DNA of 64,000 bases from Branchipolynoe longqiensis (lineage: Eukaryota; Annelida; Polychaeta; Phyllodocida; Polynoidae), in NCBI GenBank assembly GCA_030323885.1, contig CM059194.1:3151291-3215290 (forward strand). Reading direction: 5' to 3'. The stretch's first letter is position 1. Every line of letters starts with the position of its first letter. Under the pieces are notes generated by a model. It did no database searches, was not told the origin of the DNA, and saw only the letters and a list, made by a program, of their open reading frames with translations. Of this stretch, positions 1-11,484 are shown in pieces. A program made the position numbers and the translations under genes.

Positions 1-2606
1 ATACAGATTTTACCATAGACGAGGTAGCTAATAAGTTATCCAGATTGAATCCAAATAAAGCTGCAGGCCCGGATGGAGCATCCCCGAGAATCTTGAAAGA
101 ACTACACACTATAATAGCTGAACCACTGTACAATATATATAGAAAATCAATCGACCAAGGGAAACTACCTAGAGACTGGAAGATCGGCTATGTGTCCCCG
201 ATCTTCAAGAAAGGCGACCGACATCAGGCTAAAAATTACCGACCCGTTAGTTTAACCTCGGTCATATGTAAAACACTGGAGTCTATAATACATGATAAGA
301 TCATGCACCATCTCGTCCAGAACCAACTATTGACAAAGTTCCAGCATGGTTTTGTCAAGGGGAGATCTTGTGTAACCCAGATACTGGCAGTTCTAGACAG
401 ATGGACAGAAGCACTGGACAATGACAGCAACGTAGATTCAGTGTACTTAGATTTTGCCAAAGCGTTTGACAGTGTGCCCCACAAACGCCTACTCATGAAG
501 ATGAAGAGCTTCGGTATTACTGGAAAACTATGGACCTGGATCGAGGATTTCCTTCATGCAAGAATACAGTACGTAGTTATCAATGGTGTGAAATCCCTGG
601 CAGCGTTAGTGTTGAGTGGTATTCCGCAAGGAAGTGTTCTGGGACCCCTACTGTTCATATGTTTCATTAAAGTTGCATGGTCCGATGGTATAAATATATT
701 TTCAAAACTAAAACACTTACCTAGATTTGATCGTACATATCTAACTTAGCTACTGCTGCCCACACTAATAAATTGGTGCTGTATTTATGGAATAAATCCG
801 ATTTGACAAGAATCTACATTCACACCACTGCTACAGGAAGACATGTTCCTCAGCACTCACTTTCTAAGATGCAGGTCAATCTCGTGACCTCTCCGAGATT
901 CTTGGTGGTCATGGCCTAGTTTCACTCCATGTGACCAGCCTGAGCGCTCTCCAGAAATAGGTCAGGTATGTTTACTTTGTTTATGTTCAGCAGAGCTTCT
1001 GTTATCTGCTTTTCTTCTCATTAGCTAGATTATAAGTTGTTATCTCACTCACTTGATAGTTAACCATATAAAGTGTCACTGATATTAAACTGAAAGCGTA
1101 GGAATCAGAATGTTTACTCCATGCCAGTATTCTCGATGTCGGGCTGATGTCACCGTGACTCACGAAGGGAAATTTGTGCTGCAGCAATGCTATGTCTATG
1201 GAGAGCATTTATTTTTGCAAATTAAATTAAAAAGCTGTCATTGGGTCGATTAAAAAGCTGTTAATGCGCGATTGAAGAGGAAGATCTGAAGTATTTAATT
1301 TAACCTAAAAGCAATTTTCTCTGAAAGGAATAAAAAGCAGAGATAATAGTGAAAGTTGTTATATTCTGAATGTAAGTGCCAGTGGTAGTCGATTGGCTGA
1401 TAAAAAGGTCAGTACACCACGTGACCATGGCGAGATTGGGAATGGGGTCACAGCCTTGGCTTCCAGCCCGAGGGTTTCGGCAAGCTTGCCGAAATTATTT
1501 TGAGTGCATTTACTTCAAATATCTTCAAAATTACTTGGCAATTATCAAAACCACTTCAGGGTAATGATAAGGAGATCATACCGATCAATTTACTATATTT
1601 ATCTCAAAAAGTTTGGGAAAACTCACAACCCATCGGACTATGCAACTTTAACGACATGCCCGAGGTCATCCATGCATTCATCCAGATGTTTGCGGATGAT
1701 ACAAAGCTGTATATGGAGGTTAACAGCCCTGAAGATCAACAGGCGCTACAAAAAGACCTAACTGCACTTGAAGACTGGGCCAACCTGTGGCAACTACGTT
1801 TCAATGCACAGAAGTGCAAGGTCATGCACCTGGGTAACAGAAATGAAAATCTCAGTTACTACATGCACCAAGATGGAGAAGAAGTCCAGCTCCAAGTGAC
1901 AGAACTAGAGAAAGATCTTGGCATATACATGGACCCCGGACTCACCTTCTCATATCACCGTGAACAAAGCGAACAAGCTTCTAGGCATGATACGCCGCTC
2001 GTACACATATCTAGACAATGACACGGTGAAGACACTGTACACGTCACTGATCCGGCCGCACCTTGAGTATGGCAACACGGCTTGGACACCGAAGTTCAAG
2101 AAGGACATGTCAATGATCGAGAGTGTACAGAGACGTGCTACAAAGTTATCACCAACCATAAGAGAACTACCATATGAAGAACGTCTCAGGATTCTCAACC
2201 TACCCAGCTTATACTACCGAAGGGCCAGGGGAGACATAATAGAAGCATTCAAACACGTCACTGGAAGATATGCGGTTGATGCTAGATACCTGAAGCTGGC
2301 CAACTGTAAAACTAGAGGTCATCGATACAAGCTGAAGAAGGAAAGAGCAATAAAACCAGTCAGACAGCTATTCTTCAGTAACAGGATAGTAAATGCCTGG
2401 AACGCACTGCCTGAACATGTCATAGAAGCGCCTTCCGTCAACGCCTTCAAAGGCAGACTGGATAAGCATTGGAGGGGGCTGCAATATTGCATACATCCGG
2501 TACTCGATGCGTTTAATCCTAGTAAATCAAATTTTGACATGCATCGACCTGATACAGGCTATAAGCCTAACAAAATCAGAAGCGGATGAGTATGAGTATG
2601 AGTACA
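1..2606 (+). pseudogene. Non-LTR retrotransposon RT (CR1/L2/Jockey-like), interrupted
   Basis: This is the reverse transcriptase part of a LINE ORF2, which would copy the element RNA into DNA at a nick in the target. The frame is open from base 3. Visible RT blocks in order are AAGPDG near 60, NYRPVSL near 235-255, LDFAKAFDSVPH (first catalytic Asp) near 449-484, and GIPQGSVLGPLLF near 619-657. A MITE occupies 671-1647. The frame resumes immediately after it with the catalytic FADD box at 1688-1699. A frameshift near 1955-1965 moves the rest into another frame, which carries the RRSYTYLD...LIRPHLEYG region and the C-terminal FFSNRIVNAWNALPE motif and ends at 2589. The 3' end is a short GAGTAT repeat at about 2587-2605, a microsatellite tail typical of CR1/L2-like LINEs. 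The insertion and frameshift make this copy dead. The clade is uncertain, the RT identity is not. The 5' part lies outside the window. Confidence 0.9.
667..1651 (+). mobile_element. MITE-A copy 1, TTAA-flanked insertion in the LINE RT
   Basis: A 977-bp non-autonomous element (671-1647) lies between TTAA at 667-670 and TTAA at 1648-1651. The left terminus reads AGTTGCATGGTCCGATGG and the right terminus is its near-exact reverse complement. The RT frame on both sides joins across a single TTAA, so the insertion is precise. TTAA duplication is the mark of piggyBac-type transposition, also seen in Kolobok, so the family assignment is inferred. No transposase is encoded. Other copies lie near 8733, 19907, 30425, 31356, 32584, 38407 and 47295. 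Confidence 0.88.
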
Positions 2607-2653
2607 TCCATAACACCAATTCAGTCACTTTGTCAGATAGAACCTTTTGATAG

Positions 2654-2756
2654 TAAGATCACAATTTGATAAGTCATTGGTTTGACTCAACCATAACTGA
2701 AGACCTCATCTCTAGCATGCGAGGTTCGCGCTCTACCAAATCGGCCATCACGCCTG
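2654..2756 (-). repeat. SINE-A fragment (tRNA-like head)
   Basis: Reverse-strand SINE-A head: the segment after the head (AAGTCATTGGTTTGACTC) and a tRNA-like promoter region ending in GGCCATCACGCC are recognisable. The body is missing. Confidence 0.6.
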
Positions 2757-2815
2757 GGGGGATACACAACGAAGAGGAGGGGTTCTTTGGGTATCAGTGA
2801 CGGACAGATATCTGT

Positions 2816-3190
2816 AAAGCAGCTGTCACATCTCACCAGATTGAGCATCGACAGAATTGTCTAGTCTGGTGTTGTTCTCGCATGATAAGTATCAACATGT
2901 ATTAAAATGTTTCAAAATGTTGCGGTATCGGTCAAAGGATGCTGGACGAATGGAAATGAAACGGAGTGAAAGGGACATTAAACGGATATGAAATGGACAT
3001 GAAACGGCCATAAACAGATAGCCAACTGACGAAACAAACTCAAACTGGACAAGAACCATAGACGTCAATCAGCGCCATCCGTTCCAAGTTTTGTGCATGT
3101 TCAAAACTTGTAAGGACACAAACCGGACATCAACATACTTTGTTCGGTTTCTGTCCGTTTACCCAATCTGGTGATGTGTGACTGGGCATT
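2816..3190. mobile_element. E element with GTCACATCTCACCAGATTG termini
   Basis: The left end GTCACATCTCACCAGATTG (2824 on) matches the reverse complement of the right end (CAATCTGGTGATGTGTGAC, near 3165-3183). The interior has degenerate 11-bp units such as GACATTAAACG, GATATGAAATG and GACATGAAACG around 2950-3010. The flanks (TGTAAAG left, GCATTTA right) resemble the TTAA-type flanks of related elements near 10900, 13199 and 23205. It is non-coding. Confidence 0.55.
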
Positions 3191-3232
3191 TATATATATA
3201 GGGTCAAAAATATATATATATATATATAGGGT
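3189..3232. repeat. TA dinucleotide repeat
   Basis: Two short TA runs separated by the duplicated phrase AGGGTC. The region 3233-4150 holds AT-rich DNA with microsatellite traces and nothing else I recognise. Confidence 0.8.
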
Positions 3233-4160
3233 CTAAATATCCTGTTAGAATCGCGCTGTTGCCTCAGGTTCTTATACATCTATGCATGCCGGTACCGGTG
3301 TGCTTGTGCACATGTATGTATCAGTGTGTGTGCACGTATAAGTGTGCATCTCTGTATAAGTGTACATGATGTACTAGACTATATCTGGTCTATAATTAAT
3401 TTGTTTATCAGCATATTACTCCATACGTAAACTGTAATAGTATTTGTAGTCTTTCTTTCCCTACTTAGTGTGAATATTCAAATATTTTAACTGCAGCGTT
3501 AATGTTTGATAAATATAACTTTATTCTGAAATCCCGCCAAACCTGAATTCTGAAATACAACTGGCCCCAAGGATTTCGGATAAGGGAATATGTACCGGTA
3601 TATATAATATAATATATATTTATATATCTCTATCTCAATATAAATATATACACATATATAAACCACTAGGCAATAAGGTTAGACAAAGCAGAGTTGGGCT
3701 GAGTTCTTTATTAATTCTCTGGCTGGGACTAATATGCCCTACCAAAAAGAAAAATGCGAGCGAAGTGACAGTGGTTTGAGTCATTTCCGCACCAAACATT
3801 TGGCACCCCAATCGCGCGCATATAACGGGGTGGGTGCGCAAATTCCGAATACACGCAAATAATTGTACAATGAATATGATATCAATATTGGAATTGCTCC
3901 GTTCCTTTATATTATTATAATACATTATAATACACATAAACCACTATATACACACATATATTATATATAGTAAAGGTGACCATAGAGCCGGTATGAACAA
4001 TGAGTTCAATGCATGTGCACTGCATATGTTGTTCATTTCCTTAAGGCATGACGGGATCCAATAATGTGCCTCCTGTTTATTATATGAGTTTCTAGACCAG
4101 CCGATTGTGTTTGTCTTGGTATTTATGTTTGTGTTTGTGTGAGCGCGGGCCATGCTAATA

Positions 4161-4505
4161 CTAAGACGGCTCACTCAGCCTGTACTGTGTAATCAAAATG
4201 ATCAAACCCACCACTTGGTGTGCTGGATGTTCTCTTGGGTAAACAGTTGCTATATTATATGTATAAATGTATATATGAATGTGACAGATGTGTGATGATG
4301 ACAATGGTGATGACAATGCTGATGATGATGTGTATTTGTTCATAGCAATTTTATATTGATGTGTATTCATACTTACCTATCTCATGTATAATATAATTGT
4401 ATGTGTTTACATGTGAAACACCAACCAGCAGCCGGGCTGATCAAACCCACCACAAGGTGGCACTGCAAAATTTACATGGGAGAGATAGGGAGTGAGCCGT
4501 CTTAG
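4161..4505. mobile_element. MITE with CTAAGACGGCTCACT terminal inverted repeats
   Basis: The left terminus CTAAGACGGCTCACT (4161 on) is repeated exactly inverted at the right end (AGTGAGCCGTCTTAG, 4491-4505). TA flanks both sides, which suggests a Tc1/mariner-type TA target. A second inverted pair inside (ATCAAACCCACCAC near 4202 and 4440) is in direct orientation. No protein is encoded. Length is about 345 bp. Confidence 0.65.
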
Positions 4506-4946
4506 TATTATAGGGTCTTTGGTGTATGCTACTGAAGATCATCAATGCACGCCGTACACCAACTGCTGCTTTAGAGTTGAATGGGCACTGCTGCCAGCGA
4601 ACTGTGAAGACATCTTTGCTTTTTTACCTTGCATAGTCTGATAAAAGAGTATCATTTTCTGTCTTCAATATGCTGCAAATAGGCTGATGACAATGGGTTG
4701 GAGTCAGTCTGGCACTCCTGCTGGCCCTAAAGACCTACTGTCTTGATTAATTAGAGACTAGCTTTGTAGTGGAGTTGGACGGTGGAGGGGGCAGCCAAAT
4801 GGCATCTGGCACGCCGTCTAGCATCTGTCCTGCTCCAAAGCAAATCTAGATGCTCGCCAGGATGCTCCACCACCTCAAAGCACCAAATGGTTTAAGTAGA
4901 TAGCAAAACAGAACCGAACTGGAGTAATTACAAATAGTTAGTACCA

Positions 4947-5098
4947 GACAAGATGGCCTAATGAGTTAGAGTTAGATCTTCCGTCTTGGCAGATCGTAGG
5001 GTCGTGTGTTCGAGTCCTCGTCGAGTCGAACCAATGACTTAAACATTTATACTTGTTGCTCTTCCAAGCCAGGTGCTCGGCATTATTTATTTATTTAT
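4947..5098 (+). repeat. SINE-A, 5' part
   Basis: tRNA-like head (AGATGGCCTAATGAGTTAGA, box-B-like GTGTTCGAGTCCTCG) followed by the conserved CCAATGACTTAAA junction and the start of the body. It breaks off in a TTTA run. The stretch 4506-4946 holds nothing I recognise. Confidence 0.75.
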
Positions 5099-5215
5099 TT
5101 TTTTTTTTGGTGACAAGTTTTTTATTCTGCCCATAACGTATAAGCTCCCGCGAGGGTGCTTGTTTTCAATGCTGGACAGCTGTGATACTGGAGTGGTCTG
5201 GTCACGCACTCAGGA
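5099..5215 (+). repeat. Dispersed repeat G (CATAACGTATAAGC ... TTTTCAATGCTGG)
   Basis: Shares the CCATARCRTGTAAGC, short hairpin, TTGTTTTCAATGCTGG-CAGCTGT order with 39495-39600 and 49640-49720, and more weakly with 18440-18480. It sits directly against a SINE-A break point. Function unknown. 5216-6000 is T/G-rich with no recognised feature. Confidence 0.5.
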
Positions 5216-6014
5216 GTCTTTACCTGATCTTTCTCGGGCCAACTTTGCGTTTTGGGTGTTAGTAGTTTTATATTAGTTTTTTTTCCTAACCTGTTTGTTT
5301 GTTTGTTTGGTGTGGTGTGGGGGGTTTTGTGGTTTGTTGTTTTTTGTGTTTGTGTACACCAGCGCGCCAGAACACCCCTGGACCCTTCAGGACTGCGACT
5401 AGATGGGATGGCTGTGTCGTGTGGTTAGCCATTTTGTATTCCAGGGTGATTTGGATGCATGACCGTGGCTTGCCCGGTTCTGCTTTGGTTTGTGCCAGTA
5501 CACATACCCAGACGGACTGCGGCATATGGTGATAGTCCTTTCGAATTGCTTAGTACTTAGTAGGGCTACTTTCCGTATTTGTAATATCAACCATCTTTTC
5601 TGGCCTGTCTTTTGCTTTTTGTGTTAGAACACAGCAAGCAGTGACTGCGGCCAAGATCAGGTGAGATATTGTTTCTTCAGTAGGTGGTTGTGTACTATGT
5701 TTTCTTTAAGGACCTTTTATAGTGGTCCATGCTTTTGATTGCCCGTTGTTGTGTGGGTTGATTATTCCAGGCATGTGCCGCCATGGCCAGTACACTTCTC
5801 TCATAAATTTTGGTGTTACTTATTGCTGTCAGTAGCACTGGGGCTGCCATTTGCCTGGTGTCCCTACGAGGGGTTGCTGTGTAGCCTGTTTTGTGGTGTA
5901 ATGGTGTGCCAGTATTTTGAGGTGCGTTTCCCTTCTACTCATTAGTAGTGTTGCATTGTATTTTTTGTGTAATTCGATTGTGGGATATCTTTTGTGCACT
6001 TGAAGGATATGGAA

Positions 6015-6106
6015 ATAACTTAGGATAGGGAAATAACTTGTTGGCTCAGTGTCAGGATAATGTCACTGAGTGGGATATCGGGTCATGGTGCTGGTGGCCT
6101 GAACTC

Positions 6107-6108
<2 letters not shown>
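6015..6108 (+). repeat. SINE-A central fragment
   Basis: Contains the SINE-A central block GGCTCAGTGTCAGGATAATG and GGGATATCGGGTCATGGTGC, cut off by a TA repeat. Confidence 0.7.
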
Positions 6109-6147
<39 letters not shown>

Positions 6148-6175
6148 GTATATATATATATACAACTATATATGT
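6109..6175. repeat. TA repeat with palindromic ACTATATATAGTTG core
   Basis: Long TA run broken by complementary GTTGTATATA and TATACAAC stretches, so the tract can fold on itself. The sequence 6176-7265 shows no recognisable gene. An open frame at 6498-6941 has no recognisable domain. Confidence 0.8.
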
Positions 6176-7268
6176 AGTAATATAAATTGCTAAGTTTGCG
6201 CAAATATTATTATCTAGAAAGGAATTGGATTGTAGAGATTTACTGAAGGGAACCTATCAGTATCATCTATACTTGTCCTACCACTAATCTGTAATGGTGG
6301 CACCACCATCCGCCCACCTCTCTCGCCACCCTCACATCATTAGATCTCTGTCGGTCACAGCGGAGGAATATTGTCTTTGTTAATGGACACAAAAGTCCTA
6401 GGCTAAAAGGCGTAGACAGATGTTATGTGTGGTTGTTCCTATCAGCCGCACTTGGCTTACTTTCTCCATCTGACGCTTTTGTTGTTACAGTGAATGTGTG
6501 TCTTTGAGGTCTATGCTTGTGTATTGTACCTGGTCCTCATCCATAGTACACAAAGCTGTCTTTTATTCCGCAGGACACGCCCCTCACCCCTGGATGCAAG
6601 CCTTTATATATAGCCTGGATATAAGCTGTATATCCTCTTGTAAGGGGCAGAACACGGTGCTCCCCTCTTGCAGTATGCAAGACAGTCTAAATGCAACTTG
6701 TTCATTTACTAGCCATTGGGTGATGCTGCGTTCCATATCCGAGGCAGTCTGTGCCAGGTGCAGTCGACAGTGCCCGCCTAGCCACTGCCACCACCGCATG
6801 CACCTCCGAATGGCCATTGGCAGATCTTACTGTCAACAATTCCTCTTTCGTTACATCACTACACTGCATGACACAGAAGTATTGCTCTGTGTGCCGGGGC
6901 ATATCTATTATTGTTTCAATTTTGAAAATTTGGTGTTTTAATCCCACTATGCAGCTTTGAGACAATTGTGCACACATATTCCTGGAAATCCTGCATTTGT
7001 GAAACTCCAACCCACAAACCACCAACATGCCAACAGCCATGCCTACTTCATATACACATATATAGATCATATATGTGCATTATATGAGGATACTCAGGTT
7101 GGAACTTCCATCTGCTCCTTAGTCCCCACTCGCTCCTCAGTCATCGGCTGCTGGACCCTGAACTAAGTCATCAATTGGTTGAACCTACCGCAACTGCAGG
7201 TCTGGCTGTGGCGCCATCTGTCAGCTCATGCATTAGATTCTCGCGCAACCCTCACTAACTGCCCTGCT

Positions 7269-7293
7269 AAATATATATATATATATATATATC
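7269..7293. repeat. TA dinucleotide repeat
   Basis: Pure TA run of about 24 bases. Confidence 0.8.
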
Positions 7294-7437
7294 ATATATA
7301 CACATACATGCATGTATATATAGTAGATATCTTCTGCAAAATAGCCCTACACTGGTAAAATGCCCATAAAGCCGATTCTTACCAGCAGAAGTAACAATCT
7401 TGAAAGGCCAGTGAGTAGGGTAACTGCTCCCAGCCCC

Positions 7438-7514
7438 CACACTGAGCAGGATTGGTCGGATGACCCACGCCTTTGCAGGTGGACACTCTGCCACCTGAGC
7501 TATGTCCCGCCCCC
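7438..7514 (-). repeat. Mollusc-type SINE, tRNA head fragment
   Basis: Reverse-strand head of a tRNA-derived SINE that ends CTGAGCTATGTCCCGCCCC on the plus strand. CACTGAGCAGGATTGGTCGG precedes it and recurs at 21755-21890 and 31730-31770. From memory this belongs to a SINE common in gastropods and bivalves. Confidence 0.6.
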
Positions 7515-7707
7515 CTTCGTGTTGCGTACAGGTGGCTGGTACAGTAGGACAGTGAGCAGGCGAGCGGTGGCGCCACCGTCGGATTTGAAGCCTGAGCAGT
7601 AGATAAGTAGTCCGACGCTCAACTACCCGATTACTGGTGGGTGGGTTGTAGGATAGTATAGAATTCCAGGTTATTATACTCGTATAATTCTTATACAGCA
7701 TATATAT

Positions 7708-8023
7708 GTTGGTTGCTGCAGTTTTCCGTCCTGGCAACATCTATGGTCATATCAGGACGAGTACCGACTTGTAACAGCGCACACTCATGGTGACTATATA
7801 GTGCTGCCCCACTGGTATACCACTCCACCACCATAACCTGATATCCCACTGAGCAACATTATCCTGACACTGGGCCACCCAGTCCTTGCCCTATCCTAAT
7901 AATACCGAGTGCGAGACTAGAAAGCAACAATTATCAATTTTACAAGTGAGTGGTTTGACTCGATCGTGGACCAAACTCCCGACCTTCCGCACGGGAAGCC
8001 TGCGCTCTACCCATTCGTCCACT
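7708..8023 (-). mobile_element. SINE-A, near full length
   Basis: Reverse orientation. It starts with the 3' tail block (TCCTGGCAACATCTATGGTC), runs through the central block (TTATCCTGACACTGGGCC) and the CCTTGCCCTATCCTAATAAT block, and ends in the tRNA-like head with the CTTCCGCACGGGAAGCCTGC stem. The head is the second SINE-A head type, also seen at 11903, 14753 and 44733. Confidence 0.85.
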
Positions 8024-8338
8024 GGTAATATTAATCTAGGTTGGGGCTTTAACATTCTTTACACCCTATCCACTGTGCTACCACGGTGCAACCAACAAAG
8101 GTGAACACAGGTAAGAATAATGACATTTCATACTCTAATGTTGCCAGGGAGTAATACTCTAATGTTGCTAGGGACTAAGACTCCACTTGAATCACTCACT
8201 TGTATATCTCCCTGTAACTAGGCAATGGAGGAGTAGAGCAGATGCCTCACTCTCAGTACCAGAACCTATCCAGCAACTGTTATTGAATGTGTATTTACAC
8301 TACCAACGTCAAACACACTTGCTTGTGGTACAATGCAA

Positions 8339-8641
8339 TGTCTTGAAGATGTATACTGGATATCATGGATAAATCTGACTAGACTTGTTTTCACCATTAG
8401 ACAGTTTGTCGATAGAAAGCCTCAGTCTACACGTTTACTGACCCAAGGGATATTTAACCTCCCACACCACATAGACATGGTATGAGAGCAACTGGCCTTT
8501 GATGACACTGTAAGTTATACACAGCGGTGGAAATCCAAATTGGCAGAGATGGGGGCATGTGTAATCGAACCACCGACCTTCAGATTAGGAGTCCGACCTG
8601 GAAAAACTTCAGACACTCTAACCACTCCACCACAGAGAACA
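8339..8641 (-). mobile_element. SINE-B copy 1
   Basis: About 300 bp in reverse orientation: TCATGGATAAATCTGACTAG, ACACCACATAGACATGGTAT and GGTGGAAATCCAAATTGG blocks, ending with a tRNA-like head (CACTCTAACCACTCCACCAC). Four other copies lie at 27693, 28889, 40599 and 44946. Confidence 0.85.
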
Positions 8642-8728
8642 TTTAGTATGTTAGTCCCTCATTGTGGTACTAGTATCATTGTCATGATACTACTATTATA
8701 GCCATGATACTACTACCATCCACATTTC

Positions 8729-9017
8729 TTAAAGCAACATAGTCTGATGAAAACATCAAATATCCAAAAGCAAAACAATGATATCTAGATTTGATTCTAT
8801 ATATCTAACTTAGATACTGGGCCACTTACTAAACATTTGTTTCCACATAGATGGCAATTTAATAGAACCTGCTACTGTAGAAGCCCATATTGTCAGAGCT
8901 TTGGGGTGCTTGCTTCAGCTACTTCAAACTAAAGTATGGTAGATTATAATGATCAACCTAACATCTTTGTCTCAGAAAATTACTGAAACTCAACATCATC
9001 GGGCTATGCAACTTTAA
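8729..9017 (-). mobile_element. MITE-A copy 2, short form
   Basis: TTAA at 8729-8732 and 9014-9017 flank a 281-bp element. Its ends, AGCAACATAGTCTGATGA and TCATCGGGCTATGCAACT, are inverted copies of the MITE-A termini. The interior matches copy 7 (38407-38732) in reverse. Confidence 0.8.
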
Positions 9018-9069
9018 CCTGCATTACATTGTCATCTTGGTTCCTTTCCAAATCATTATACAATTTATG

Positions 9070-9283
9070 CAGGGACAAATAGTTTTGCGCCTGTCTGGAC
9101 ATGTTCTTGCTGTTGTGAAACCTATATTTGCTCCCCAAGAGAGTGCCGATGGTAAATTTCAAAAGCCAGCAGCACTTCAACACTTTTGCAAGCAGCTTTC
9201 ATGAAATGTGGAGAGTGGCAATCAAGTAATGAAAGCAGTCTTTGTCGCATAGCGACCCACAGCATGATGATGATGCTGATGAT
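9070..9283 (+). pseudogene. LINE-H 3' fragment with ATG tail
   Basis: Matches the reverse complement of 32811-33180 from GGGACAAATAGTTTTGCGCC onward, then jumps to the 3' end TGGCAATCAAGTAATGAAAG...CTTTGTCGCATAGCGACC and finishes in a GATGATGATG microsatellite. The coding segment present at 42280-42648 is deleted here. Confidence 0.65.
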
Positions 9284-9535
9284 ACAATTCATCAGTAACA
9301 TCCTGAAATGAGTTTCCTACATTGAAAGCTTCCTGGTGTGAATACCATTTCGAGTTGCTCAGCCGGATGTCCCTTTACCTCCTCACCACTTCCTGCTCCC
9401 CCAAACGTGAGACAAACACACTGAGCCTCTCTCTGACGCCTGGTACAGCACAACCACATCCTGTCAGATGCCAATTTCCTCATATTATATTTTAAGGGAA
9501 AAATGTATTGATTTCCTTGGGCCCGAAGGATATTG

Positions 9536-9950
9536 TGTAGATGGCTGGTGGTGTGGGTGTGTGGGGGTGTGTGGGGGTGTGTGGGTGGGGGGTTGTGGTG
9601 GGGGTGGAAAGGGGGTGACATTTCTATTACCAGTCTGGTGTGGGGTGTGGGTTTGGTTTGAGGTGGGGGTTGCGTTGGGGGTGGGAGTGGAGGTGATATT
9701 ACTAGTACCAGTGTGCGGTGGGGGTTGTGGTAGGGGTGGGAGTGGGGGCTACATTTCTAGCACCGGCGTCGTGTAGGGGTGGGTTGTGGTTGTAGTGGCA
9801 GTGAATTGCTAGTGCCAGCTTGGTGTGGGGTTGGGGGGGGGTGGTAGGGGTTGGAGTGGGGGTGATATTGCTAGTACTACGCTGATCTGGGGTGGGGGGT
9901 GTTGCGGGTGGGACTGGGGGTGGCCATCCTTGTACCAGTCCAAACCCAAT
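9536..9950 (+). repeat. G-rich minisatellite, unit about 55-60 bp
   Basis: Five to six degenerate units, each opening near GGTGATATTNCTAGTACCAG and closing in GGGGTGGGAGTGGGG. Multiple G3-G5 runs on the plus strand make G-quadruplex formation plausible. Reading frames on either strand here are artefacts of composition. Confidence 0.8.
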
Positions 9951-10149
9951 ATCTACTTGGGATGGGTTATTCAGTTTACTCTTTGTTTCTTGCGCATGCG
10001 CAGTTAGCACTGGTTAGGAGTCAATTTCCGGTCGCACACATTTGCAGAAGGAGGCTGTGCTGGTGTGGTAAGTCCACACTGACACCTCAGTGATGGAACC
10101 ACACGAACACAAGGTCGTGGATTCGGTGGTTTTCCAAGGCAACCTACGT

Positions 10150-10325
10150 ATTGTCGTGGAGGGGATGAAAATGAGAAATATTGCTCCAAGAACGGGATTT
10201 GAACCCACATTACTTGCCTTCTAGGCCAGTTTGGCAACCATTACATCAACTAGGCTCCCTGATGTCACCACCCTCTCCGCGCCCACCTGTCTGTATGGCT
10301 CATTGCCTGAGAGGTCAGTGCAGAT
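10150..10325 (-). repeat. SINE-C fragment, inverted relative to the next copy
   Basis: Reverse complement carries CAATGAGCCATACAGACAGG, the GACATCAGGGAGCCTAG lead-in, a tRNA-like head, and the GAAATATTGC and ATGAAAATG blocks of SINE-C. Confidence 0.7.
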
Positions 10326-10655
10326 AACTACAGTGGTATAATAGTCAGCGCACTGTCCTTGGAATGGCAAGAGGCGGGGGTTCGAATCCTGGTCTAGTCA
10401 CACTTTTTCCCATTTTCATCACGCACATGACATTGGTGCCATCACCAGGATCCTGAACACGATATGCGTTGAATGGTTGTTGAAAAATGCCCTGTGTATG
10501 TATAAGTAAGGGCATTGCCTGGAGGTATGGAATTGTAAGCATTAACTGACTTACGGAAATAAACCATTTCAAAGACTTACAAATCCAGAGTGTAATAGTA
10601 TGCACTGACATCATAGACAAGGAGCCACTTAGACAGGTAGGCGTGGATAGGATGA
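10326..10655 (+). mobile_element. SINE-C, near full length
   Basis: tRNA-like head (GTGGTATAATAGTCAGCGC, GGGGGTTCGAATCCTGG), then CCCATTTTCATCACGCACAT, a CCTGTGTATGTATAAGTAAG block, GTAAGCATTAA-ACTGACTTAC, and the lead-in to the next unit (CCACTTAGACAGGTAGGCG). The order matches the cluster at 41575-43460. Confidence 0.75.
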
Positions 10656-10790
10656 TTGCATCAGGGGACCTAAGTAGTTTAGTGGTTAACAGACTAGCTC
10701 CAGAATGGCAAGAAGTGTGGGTTCGAATCCTGCTGTAGCCGGATTATTTCCCCTTTGACCACCCTTATAACGAACACTATTCTAACTTCT
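10656..10790 (+). repeat. SINE-C, truncated second unit
   Basis: Begins GCATCAGGGGACCTAAGTAG, has a tRNA-like head with GTGGGTTCGAATCCTGC and stops after the CCCCTTTGACCACCC block. It is in tandem with the preceding unit. Confidence 0.7.
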
Positions 10791-10899
10791 ACCGCCACAC
10801 CCTAGTGTCAGATTCATCCGGACAGTGGCGCCACTGGTAATTTGATAAGGCTCTCACTTTCTTGGGTGGTCCGAGCCGTTATTCCTTACATAACTAATA

Positions 10900-11484
10900 C
10901 CCCTGTCACACTATGATGTTTCTCTCCAACGCGCGTCGACGTGTGTCACTTTTTGGCAAAACGTCGGGAAACGTCAGGAAAGGTTAGGAGGACGTTATGA
11001 GGATATCTGTACACGTCGGTACACTATCCTGGACATTGACAGTCGCCGGAGGACGTCGGTGAGCATAACAGGTCGCTACATGTTTTTAGCATGTACAAAA
11101 AAAACACCGACCCACAACGCACGTCAAAGTGCGGGTTCCAATATTATGGCGACGTCAGAAGCACGTCGACAGCGCTGGAATAACGTTATGCGAATGCTAG
11201 GCAGTCGCCGCATGCACGTGAGGGTCGTCTCCACATGTTGCGCCAAATGGTTGCTTTGTTGTTTTACATCCTACCTACATCTAAGGTCATATGAGCATGT
11301 CGCACCAAACGTCTTTTTTTTTTTTCCTCACTCGTCGACTAACGTTGGCCGCACGCGAATAATGCGCTGCGCTGATGCCGATCTTTTTCCCCAAACCGCC
11401 AAAACGTTGGATGTGCCTCGACGCATAGAAGATATTTTGCGCGCTGACGGCGCGCCAGCGAGAAGGGTCGTAGTGTGACAGGGC
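10900..11484. mobile_element. E element with GTCACACTAYGA termini
   Basis: Left end CCCTGTCACACTATGA and right end TCGTAGTGTGACAGGG are inverted copies. The flanking bases (AATAC and CCATTAC) do not show a clean TTAA. The interior is dense in degenerate roughly 10-bp ACGTC units, for example AACGTCGGGA, AACGTCAGGA and AAGGTTAGGA in succession near 10960-10990. CpG density is far above the flanking DNA. An open frame at 11059-11478 falls wholly inside and has no recognised domain. Length is about 585 bp. Confidence 0.7.

Noticed and set aside
11059..11478. 139-residue plus-strand frame
   Set aside because: It lies entirely within a non-coding E element of repeated ACGTC units.
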